30,439 bases of DNA, from NCBI GenBank assembly GCA_018398765.1, contig JAHBMJ010001487.1, positions 1-30,439 of the forward strand, given 5' to 3'. Below the pieces are notes generated by a model. It saw only the letters and a program-made list of their open reading frames with translations. It searched no databases and was not told the DNA's origin. Shown here piece by piece: positions 1 through 8,312 of this stretch. Both the position numbers and the translations under genes were made by a program. The first letter of the stretch is position 1; each line of letters opens with the position of its first letter. The DNA comes from Chromera velia (lineage: Eukaryota; Sar; Chromeraceae).

Positions 1-92
1 TCTCCCCATCTCCCTCTCTGTCTCTCTATCGTTCTCTCTCACTATCTTTCTGTCTTTGTTTCTCTGTCTCTCTCTCTCTCTCTCTCATACTC

Positions 93-128
<36 letters not shown>

Positions 129-134
129 TGTCTC

Positions 135-186
<52 letters not shown>

Positions 187-274
187 CCCATCTCCCTCTC
201 TGTCTCTCTATCGTTCTCTCTCACTATCTTTCTGTCTTTGTTTCTCTGTCTCTCTCTCTCTCTCTCTCATACTC

Positions 275-318
<44 letters not shown>

Positions 319-343
319 TATCTGTCTGTCTCTCTCTCTCTCT

Positions 344-382
<39 letters not shown>

Positions 383-388
383 TGTCTC

Positions 389-442
<54 letters not shown>

Positions 443-470
443 GTTTCTCTTCTCTCTCTCTGTTCTGTCA
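1..470. repeat. CT/TG compound microsatellite with a tandemly duplicated ~182-bp unit
   Basis: Alternating (TC)n and (TG)n tracts with short non-simple linkers. The linker beginning TCTCCCCATCTCCCTC at position 1 recurs at 183, so a unit of about 182 bp is tandemly duplicated. The end of the unit (TG tract, then TCTGTCTCTCTGTCTG) recurs a further time near 380. All six frames are open only because of the dinucleotide periodicity, so I call no gene here. Confidence 0.93.
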
Positions 471-539
471 TTCTTTTTTTTCCATTTCTTTCTCTTTGTG
501 GACAAAATTGAGCTGGGTGCGCTGGAAATGTAGAAGTAG

Positions 540-930
540 GCCGGCCAAAAAGAGACGGAAATACATAATGCAGGATGACATGCTGGAAAAAAAGATACAC
601 GCGCGCAAGAACGAGGCGGTTAGACAAAATGTGGCCCAGTCTCCTGGAGGAAGGAGACGGGCAGGCACAATGCAGGCTGATGGAACTGAAGCAAGCGTGC
701 TGAAAAGGAAAGAACGAACATGCAGCATAGAGACGGGCAGACAGAACGTAGGCGGGCGCGATGGAAGGAAAAAGGCAAGCAGGCAAGCAGAAGACGGGCA
801 GACAAAATACAGACGAGCGTGCCCAAAGAAAAGCAGCAAGCAGGCAAGAAGGAGACAGGGAAACAGAAAGCAGACGAACGTGTTAAAAGCAAAAAAGCAG
901 GCTGGCAAGAAGGAGATGGAGCAACGATTC
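540..930. repeat. Degenerate ~60-bp minisatellite
   Basis: A purine-rich block in which a GACGGGCAGACA-like word returns at about 656, 732, 793 and 853 (steps of about 76, 61 and 60), with weaker copies near 552 and 613. A second word, GACGAGCGTG/GACGAACGTG, recurs at the same step (about 692, 812, 873). The period is a multiple of three, which explains why long frames stay open on both strands. The predicted peptides are compositionally odd (Lys/Arg/Gln on +, Cys/Leu/Phe on -) and I do not regard them as genes. Confidence 0.65.
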
Positions 931-1270
931 AGAATCTTTATTTCTCTTCTTCTTTCTTTCTCTTCTTTACACCTTCTGTAGAGGCTTTTTTTCTTCTTTT
1001 CTCGGAAGAGGAAGGTGGGGGACTTTCTTTTCTTCTTTTTTTTTCTTCTTCGCATCTTTTGTGAGAGAGAGAACTTACTTAGAGAAGCAGGGGCCGGGAG
1101 GGATGGATTGTGATCGGTTTCAAGCCCCGCCACACGTGGCCTATTCTGACGCTTTTCTAAGCCAATTTAGAGCGAAGCTTTCCGGGGCTTTTTTTTTTGA
1201 CGAAAGCTGTATGCATGCATGGGCTCAGAGGATTGTTTGGTAAGTGCCCCCCGCTTCGCTTTCCGGGGCC

Positions 1271-1311
1271 ACGTGATAGACTCAACCAGTTAGGTGAGTG
1301 CCTCGGGGGGC
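1271..1311. repeat. Dispersed repeat copy (CCAGTT.GGTGAGTGCCTCGG family)
   Basis: The core ACGTGATAGACTCAACCAGT, followed by TAGGTGAGTGCCTCGGGGGG, matches with a few differences a segment at 7111-7178. There part of the unit is tandemly doubled. Two copies in about 6 kb of non-coding DNA suggest a dispersed repeat; its class is unknown. Confidence 0.6.
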
Positions 1312-1351
1312 CATTTAGGGGGTCGGGTATATAATTTGGCACATTGTATAG

Positions 1352-1474
1352 TGATTGAGGGTTTTTTCATGCATGCCGCATCCCCATATATGAGAGGCGG
1401 ATCTACCCTAATTTACACATTGTATAGGCATGTATATATGAGGACGCGGCATACATGAAAAAACCTTCAATCAT
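1352..1474. repeat. Imperfect inverted repeat, ~41-bp arms with ~40-bp spacer
   Basis: The left arm (1352-1392) starts TGATTGAGGGTTTTTTCATG and continues through GCCGC and CATATATG. The right arm (about 1433-1474) is its reverse complement with a few mismatches, containing GCGGCATACATGAAAAAACC. As RNA or single-stranded DNA this could form a long hairpin. It could be the remnant of a foldback or MITE-type element. No coding capacity is evident. Confidence 0.65.
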
Positions 1475-2724
1475 CATATATAGGTATGTACACTTGGGCG
1501 CATGCATGGCGGAGGCCACGGCAACACGTGTGAAATGTGCTTTTCGGGACCGTGCATGGTGCGCATAGGCATACAACTCCGTGCTAGTTACTTGAGGGGC
1601 ATGCATGTGCGATCCAATTAAGTAATAATATGCAACGGGCACCGTGCGAGTTGTTTGGAGGGCACTTTTCTTAAATGCTGACATACTGTGATAGAGGCTC
1701 AAACCCCCTCTAAAAAAATGAAAAATAGGTTATGCGAGTACGCACGATCTCAGGGCCTCTCATCCCCCCGAGGCAATGCAACCTAGGATGCAACAGTATA
1801 ACTAGGATTGACGGAAATACGAACGAAACCTAGCTATACATACAGTGGACCAATATATGCCTGGAGAGGTGATAAGAATTAACCATGTAATACATGCATG
1901 GAGAGGCGATAAGAGAGATTAATTTGTCTGACCTGCATACATACATGTATGCGTATTATTATTACATCTGAAGGCCTTTCGGATTTCAAAATCCGAAGCT
2001 TCAACGCCAGGCCCAGTCTCTTTTGATGACCATAGAAAACCAGCTCCAGATACTAAAATTTGAAGTCTTGTTAGCTCGGCCACCTTTGAATTTATTTTTG
2101 GTTTTCGGAGCTGCTATCGTCTATGTTCGTCTTCGAATATTGTTAGAGGCCCACAGATTTTTTTTTTTGCATTCCAGAAAAAAACATGCGTAGACATTTT
2201 ATCAAAGCACTCACCTACTGCGCGAAACACACTTCCGCACATGTGCACGGCCTCTCCAAGGCTGCGCGCGGGCCGGGTAGTTCCATGCCGGGGCGTCTGG
2301 CCGCAGCGCTTCTGTCCCCTCCGATGGAAACACACGATGAAGTCCGGGCAAGCGCAGTCAATCAATGCACAACCTGCACACCGAAAAGCCACAGGAAGAT
2401 GCAAGAAAGTGTGCTTCACCAATGCTGTTGCAGCTTGCCTATTGTGGGAAAGAGGGCTGATAAGCCAGCTGTTACTTTACAATTTTTACTTCCGAGACGC
2501 TGGATAAGCATACATGGAAAACCGGTGTTTACAGTCCCTGCTTGCAGTCTGCTGCCCCGATTCGGACTCTTTCCTTGCACACACTAGCACGCACACAGCA
2601 GTAAGGCTTCCGGGGGACCCCCCAGCGTCCGAAAAAAAGATTGCCTCGAGAGCCCCCCTTCCCGGAGATACCCGGAGATCGACTGACCCAGGCAGGGATG
2701 TCCGCCAGCCCATGAGTGACCTTG

Positions 2725-3040
2725 TATAATATAATCAGTAGTCTGGCGGTAATGGAGCTCATATTCCAAGGCATAAAAGTAATGACACAAAGAAGGAGTG
2801 AACGGTTGGCTTGTTCCAGAAACGTTCATCCTAGAAGTCCTACTTCAAAGTCTAGTTCTCCTGATAGTCAATCTGGATGCCATAAACACAAGCCGTCCTG
2901 AAGCTATATTGATTGGAGTGGCTATGGGCGCGCGCGCTTCCGCTCGGTCCCACAAGGCAGGCTCATGCATTCTCTCAACGCCACCGACTGGCCCATGCCA
3001 ACGCTTAGAGGCGGCGCGGCTACGAACATTCACGTCACAC
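2725..3040 (+). repeat. Dispersed repeat R1, copy 1 (~315 bp)
   Basis: Starts ATAATATAATCAGTAGTCTG and runs to about CACGTCACAC. The whole stretch is repeated in the same orientation at 6063-6379 with scattered substitutions (about 90% identity by eye) and no large gap. Both strands have short open frames that are partly conserved between copies, for example the - strand frame at 2845-3075 against 6183-6371. They carry no recognisable domain. A SINE-like or other non-autonomous element is the simplest reading. Confidence 0.85.
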
Positions 3041-3830
3041 ATGCCTGTCCTTCCAAGGCGCGTGTCCACACACAATCTCAGATCTTGTACTTAATTTCAA
3101 TCGCTTCATTTCTCCTTGATGCTCTTTCCTTTCTCCCTCGTATCAGATTCGAATCACACAAGAAGTCGGTATGCAACGACCGACACAGGTTATCGGACAC
3201 TGCCATAAGCGTGTGCATGGAGTGCCAACCATTCATCTTGAACATCGCTGCCTCAAGCAAACAAAAACGGGATGACGGCGTGTGCAAGCGATCAGTCACC
3301 ACAAGAAGCTTCACGAATCTATGACTGTATATGAGCTCATGTAGAGATCGCCTCACAGCCAGTCATATACTTTCACTCATCATCCATCTACTCACTCTCT
3401 AAACAATGAATGATGACACCACAGGCACTCAAGAGGCGGTGTCTGCGCAGTGGAGCTCTCCTCCCGCAAAGTGGTTCTGGTCGGCATGCATCAGGGAGAA
3501 AACACCAGAAACACTTTCGCAGTCGGAAAAGACAAAGAGATCCTGCAAATGCACATGCCAACTCGCTTCAGAGAGGAGGTATGCAAGAATACACAGAGAG
3601 AGATCAAATGTGCATGAGAAGATAAGAATTAAGATACAAAGAAAAGAATCTGCATCGAGATGCATCAAAAAAAGAATAAAGAGAGATAAAAAAACATAAG
3701 AGGAAGTGTCCTCGAGTCATTCCATTCAGCGTCAGTGTGTCAGTGCGTCAATGAGTATGTCAGTGCATCAATCAGTGTACACCTCTCCCTCCTAATGGAA
3801 GAAGTGCGTTAGCAGCTTTTCAAGCTGTTG
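3041..3830. other. No recognisable feature
   Basis: Only short, overlapping frames are present (for example 3406-3699 + and 3429-3668 -), with no domain, signal peptide or consistent splice pattern that I can defend. The segment near 3725-3780 has a loose repeat of GTCAGTGCGTCA/GTCAGTGCATCA. Confidence 0.5.
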
Positions 3831-3834
3831 TCTA

Positions 3835-4900
3835 TATTTCCTTTTTCTTCTTTCTCTTTCCACCTTTCCCTTGTTTTCATTCCTTCTTTTTCCACCTTTC
3901 GTTTGCTAAGCCTTTCATTTCTTCTTCTTCCACCCTTTATTCTCTTTCTTTCATTCATTCATTCATTCAATCATTCTTTCATTCACCCTTTCCTTCTTTT
4001 TTTTCTTTTCTTCTTTCTTTCTTTCTTTCTTTTTCTAAGCAGCAAGGCGTAAGAAAGTCAAGAAAAAGGTTCAGGTAGCGAAGACGGACGGAGACAAGGT
4101 TAGAGACAAGACAAAGATAAGAACATTCATTCTTTCCTTCTCTATTCCATCCTTTTAGTCTTTCTTCATCTCTTCAATCCCTCTTCTATTCTCCTATCTT
4201 TCTTTCTCACCTTCATTCTTTCTGCTTCCTCTAATCCATTCTTTCCTGTTCTCTCCTGCACCGACAGATACTGCCATACCAACCATCATCCCATCTATTT
4301 GTTTCTTTCTGTCATCTTCTTTTCTCTTCGTTTTTCTTTTCTTCTTTCTTCCGTTCTCTTCTTTCTCTTTTTTGTACTTTTATCTTGTACCGGACTCTAT
4401 CGCGGTGGAGAAATACGGGGAATCATTGAATTTTTTACCCACTGGGCAGATCGAACATGTACTTCTGAAGTCCTTGACCGAGAGCGTACATAGCGAGACT
4501 CGGCTCATCTTTTTTTCTTCGATTCTGGATGCTCTACAGCTTCTAGCCTTCCAGATAGGCCTCGTGCGTCTTTGTATGGCTTGTTTCGATCAGCTTGCCG
4601 TCACCGTCGGTACAGGCCTCTGTGTGGCGCCACTATTAGTAAGTTGGGGGCACACACAGGCTTTTCAAATTTCTTCTGTTCATCAGGCAGCACCAATCTT
4701 AATAAGTTGGGTACACCTTTCCATCGTTTTCGATCTTCTCTCTCTTTTCATAATCCCGCTCTTTCTCCTTATTCTTTTCTTCTTTTTCTTCTTCTTCTTC
4801 TTCTTTTTCTTTTTCTTCTCCTTAATTCTTTCTTCTTTCTGTTTGATTTCTTCCCGTCCTTCTACTCTTCTTCATCCATTCTCTCCTACTGGGCGCCCTC
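3835..4900. repeat. Pyrimidine-rich low-complexity region with TTTC, CATT and TTC microsatellites
   Basis: Strongly pyrimidine-rich on the + strand. It contains (CATT)n near 3953-3975, (CTTT)n near 4010-4033 and (TTC)n near 4780-4822. A less simple island at about 4390-4720 has an open frame, translating to SIAVEKYGESLNFLPTGQIE and onward, that could be an isolated exon. I see no partner exons. Inside it, TTAGTAAGTTGGG and TTAATAAGTTGGG form a short internal repeat (about 4636 and 4698). Confidence 0.55.
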
Positions 4901-6062
4901 ATACAAAGTGAGTACTGAGGATTTCTAGGCACTCTCGCTGACTGTCATTTCCCCGTCTCCTCCTTTTTCATTTTATAAAAACGGAAACACAGGGACAATG
5001 TGTACATATAGTCAGCTAACTTATTTTTTTTTTTCTTGTCTGGGGTCGAGGACCTGTCCGGGCGACCAGGTGTTCTCATACCCTGCCGTCTCCTCTTCCT
5101 TCGTCGCTCTTCACGGCATGCCACCTGCCTCCACGGGAGGCAGCCCAACCTCATAAGAATCTACGTGAAAGGAATCAGAAAGACGTAGACTCGTTTCTTT
5201 ATGCACAAGTCGGCATAACCGGAAGTGCCGTTCATGCTCTGTTTACCCGTTTCCTCAGTCACTCCTTGTTCTATCGTGCCCTGCCCTCTCTAGAGTCTAC
5301 AGCAAGCAGCTCCTTCTCCCGATTTGCACAAGTCCTTACACAACATGACAAGATGACTGAGAGGAGCATGCACAGAAACACTTCCTCTGCACTCCGATCT
5401 CACCCAAGCTTTCCATCGATTTGCCATGTTGAGTCCTCACCATCAGACTGACAACAGTCCGAATTGACAACAACGTCTCACCCTTTTTAGACTTACTGTT
5501 TCTCTTTTCCTTCCTTCGCTCTCGATTTACAGAGTCACCTGCCTCCTTCTCCGTCCGTTTCTGTAGAAGCTGCAATCTTCAGAGAGGGGACCAGAGAGAG
5601 GTTTTCCATCAGCACGCTCGATCTGCCATCAACGAGGCCTTCGTTCAGTCTCATCTTCCTGAGGTTTGCGTCTCAGGGAACACTAAGTCTTCCGAGACCG
5701 ATAGAACCTCACACACAGCCTCGGTAGAGAGCCAATCAGCATGGTGTTTTCCTCTTTTTCTGTGCTTCCATCACAACAATCCACGTACACCAGTGGTCTG
5801 GCTTCATCTGGTTCTACCTTTCCTCGAAAAAAACTTCTCTCTCTGTGGATCACCATTCACGGTCTCTTTCCACAGGCAGTCACATTCTCTTTAAGTACAA
5901 CACTTTCTCTTGTACGGCTTATAAAGGAAAGACCAGATCAATCCATCAGACCAACTGTTCTATGGAAGCACCACACTCAGTTTAAACAGGGAGAAATCTG
6001 TGACTCCATCAGACTCTGCCTTAGATTGAGCCGTCTGTTTAAACAAAGCTCTGCTATTCACC
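4901..6062. other. Region without a defensible gene; possible isolated exon near 5530-5650
   Basis: No confident gene. On the + strand a frame without a Met runs from about 5515 to 5891. Part of it (about 5530-5650) is preceded by TTTACAG and followed by GAG|GTTTGC, which resembles an exon with splice sites, and its peptide includes HQHARSAINEAFVQSHLPE. I recognise no family, and a chance open frame is as likely. The frame at 5741-6067 overlaps it in another phase. Confidence 0.3.
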
Positions 6063-6379
6063 TATAATATAATCAGTAGTCTAGCGGTAACGGAGCTCAT
6101 ATTCCAAGGCATAAAAGTAATGACACGAAGAAGGAGTGAACGGTTGGCTTATTCTAGAAACGTTCATCCTAGAAGTCCTATTTTAAAGTTCAGTTCTCCT
6201 GATAGTCAATCTGGATGCCATGAACACAAGCCATCCTGAAGCTATATCGATTGGAGTGGCTACGGGCGCACGCGCTTCCGCTCGGTCCCGCAAGGCAGGG
6301 TCATACGTTCTCTCAACGCTACTGACCGGCCCACGCCAATGTTTAGAGGCGGCGCGGCTATGAGCATTCACATTACACC
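6063..6379 (+). repeat. Dispersed repeat R1, copy 2 (~315 bp)
   Basis: Same orientation as the copy at 2725-3040, beginning ATAATATAATCAGTAGTCTA and ending near CACATTACACC. Differences are almost all substitutions. The flanking sequence differs between the copies, which places the repeat boundaries at these positions. I could not find a clear target-site duplication. Confidence 0.85.
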
Positions 6380-7104
6380 TTAAGAAAACAAAAAATCAAG
6401 GATGCCACCTGGAGAACCGCAGAACAGCCGAGGACCTACTCCAGTAACAGAAGGGAAGTAGGGAAAATGGAAGGACTCTGCAGAGACTGGGAGGAGCTTT
6501 GGTAGTGTGCTTCTTGATGATGATATTGAGCTCAGCGCCCGGTCCTAGGGGCCACGGCATAGGTTCAATCCCTAGAAGTGTAAACCTAATTAAGGCAAAG
6601 CCTGCGTTCAATATCTAGGTTAACAAACCATGGCCATGACCCCCAGTGAAGACTGACGGCTGGAGGACATAAACAACGACCGGAGTAGACAAAAAAAAGG
6701 CTTAAGACTTGTAAAATGGCCTGCCAGTGGCAAGACATTCCAAGCTCAAATCAAAATACCAAGAAAGATCGACTTCAAACCTCGAAGCACAAAGATAAAA
6801 AACATAAACCGAACCGAACTGGCTGCATGGAGTACGGAAAAAAAGGAAGAAATGTGGGTAAAAGTTTGAGAGCAACAGTACAAGCAAGAGGAATGTTCTT
6901 TGGATGAGGGTTTATGGGTGTATAGCACATCCCAGCATACCGGCCATTAGTTCGTACGGTATTGGGTATCGTGCCTAGGCCAGTTTCTTCCTAGTCTACC
7001 CCAATCTATCCACCCTTAGTTTCTGACTCTGCCTGCCTCTCTATCGTGTTTTTTTTTCCTAGTTTCTCTTTGGATGTCCGTATTCCTGTTCGGATTTCCA
7101 GGGT
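6380..7104. other. Gene-free region apart from the tRNA-like segment
   Basis: Only short overlapping frames occur, around 6396-6611 (-) and 6702-6928 (both strands), with no conserved motif. A run AAAAAAAAGGC near 6692 and a T-run near 7050 are ordinary low-complexity DNA. Confidence 0.5.
6523..6600 (+). other. tRNA-like segment with Pol III box B match
   Basis: GGTTCAATCCC (about 6563-6573) fits the box B consensus of Pol III promoters, and TAGG-loop-CCTA around it can form a 4-bp T-stem with a 7-nt loop. TGAGCTCAGCGCCCGG, about 40 bases upstream, is a loose box A match. I cannot fold a complete cloverleaf with a 7-bp acceptor stem. A tRNA-derived SINE head or tRNA relic is therefore more likely than a functional tRNA. 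Confidence 0.25.
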
Positions 7105-7110
7105 AGTATC

Positions 7111-7180
7111 TACGTGATACACCTAACCAGTTGGGTGAGTTGATACACCCAACCAGTTGGGTGAGTGCCTCGGGGGGCGT
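7111..7180. repeat. Dispersed repeat copy with internal 26-bp tandem duplication
   Basis: GATACACCTAACCAGTTGGG continues with TGAGTT and is followed at once by GATACACCCAACCAGTTGGG continuing with TGAGTGCCTCGGGG. A 26-bp unit is thus present twice. The second unit and its CTCGGGGGG tail match 1271-1311. Confidence 0.65.
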
Positions 7181-7270
7181 CAGTGGTTTGAGTTAACGTG
7201 CATGATCCCGCGCCTAATTAATTAAAAAATTATAGTAAAAAATGGAGTGATCGCGGCCTCTCGGCTGATC

Positions 7271-7753
7271 TCAGCAAAGCTGAGCTGCATGCCCCCCGAT
7301 CATATATACACACATACAGTGTTTGATATATGTACAGAGAGCTATAAGTCTACATGTGTAGAGGTCTTTGTCAAAGTGAATCGGAAATGAAGCTCCGGGC
7401 TCATCTGACAAACTTAGGTTCTTCTCCTTTTTCACCGGGGTTTGGTTCCAGAAAGCCAACCTGTCTACTGCGTGTATCATTTTTGCTCCACATGCGCATG
7501 TAGACCGATCACAGAATGGAAGCTGACAGCGCACAGGCGGGGGAGGCACAGTTGTACAGTGCCCCCACTGTGACCAGCGATGCGACTTACAGATACGCAG
7601 CCCTGAAGACAAGACAGCGCACCGTAAGTTTCGAGTGAGGACGAGAACCAGACTTCTGTGATGCACACGTCTTCGTAATACGTCTGCATGCGTGCCCACC
7701 TCATTTGGGAAGACTGTCCCTTCCAAGCACATGGATCTCTTTGACTGCCTCAT
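7271..7753 (-). CDS. Unsupported small ORF, Cys-rich, hypothetical
   Basis: A 160-residue open frame. Its middle part is rich in Cys and His (CKSHRWSQWGHC, then CQLPFCDRSTCACGAKM), which could suggest a metal-binding segment. The spacing matches no zinc-finger family I recognise. There is no signal peptide and no clear neighbour relationship, and a second frame overlaps it on the same strand. I list it only because it is among the longest non-repetitive frames in the left third of the window. A chance ORF is the most likely explanation. Confidence 0.15.
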   Translation of the reverse strand: MRQSKRSMCLEGTVFPNEVGTHADVLRRRVHHRSLVLVLTRNLRCAVLSSGLRICKSHRWSQWGHCTTVPPPPVRCQLPFCDRSTCACGAKMIHAVDRLAFWNQTPVKKEKNLSLSDEPGASFPIHFDKDLYTCRLIALCTYIKHCMCVYMIGGHAAQLC

Positions 7754-7779
7754 ACAAGCCTTCCAGTTTCATACGTTAT

Positions 7780-8312
7780 GGGGCTTCCCGTATTAAAAAA
7801 AAGTGTGTGCATTCTCCTCCCACCTTTTGTTCTGGGCCCTGCTTCTTGTTCTCCTCCTCCTTTCCTCCTCCTCCTCCTCCAAGTTTGTGTTTTGTATCTG
7901 CCCTCTTTCGCCTGGACCAATTCTTTTTTCTGTGCCTTGCCTGGCTTTGCTGCGCTCTGCTCTGTTCTGTTCTGTTCTGCTCTGTTCTGTTCTGACGCAC
8001 TCGACTTATGTATATATAATGCCATTTCATGATCATTCCAGCTCTACCTCGCTGTGCATGTTTTCTCAACGCTCAATCCACCCTCTGCAACCCTATCCCT
8101 CTCCCTCTCCCTCAAAGCATCCAGTCTCTCCTCTCGCGGTCGTTTGCCCGATTCATAGTCCGTCTACCCACCCTCTCCTCGTACAAGACAGAATCGCAGT
8201 CGACGGGGAGGCTTGCATGTGTACATCCATGTTCTTGTGAGTGACTGCTTAAGTGCATGTACGTGCAATTGAGTTTCCGAAGGGCAGCAAAAAGAAAAAA
8301 AAACAGAGGAAG
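7780..8312. other. Pyrimidine-rich putative 5' flank with TCTGT pentanucleotide repeat
   Basis: Contains CCTCCTCCTCCTCC near 7865-7881 and a (TCTGT/TCTGC)n tract at about 7956-7994. A TATATATAATGCC segment near 8010 could serve as a core promoter for the gene that follows. That is a guess, since its first exon is not securely located. Confidence 0.35.

Larger units (their letters stand above)
940..2720. other. Gene-free region with scattered TGCATGCA words
   Basis: I see no convincing gene here. The stretch contains pyrimidine-rich runs (940-1060), a dispersed-repeat copy (1271-1311) and an imperfect inverted repeat (1352-1474). A loose cluster of ATGCATG words lies at about 1211, 1368, 1500, 1600 and 1892. 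A near-direct repeat GGAGAGG(T/C)GATAAGA lies at 1862 and 1900. The short ORFs at 2186-2587 (+) and 2114-2422 (-) overlap each other and show no recognisable motif. Confidence 0.6.

Noticed and set aside
42-533. Several overlapping frames rich in Ser/Leu/Val/Cys or Arg/Glu/Thr/His
   Set aside because: Products of the CT/TG microsatellite, present in all frames at once.
7477-7560. A WSQWGHC stretch resembling a thrombospondin type 1 repeat
   Set aside because: The remaining Cys spacing and the CGG motif of that domain are absent, and the frame has no other support.
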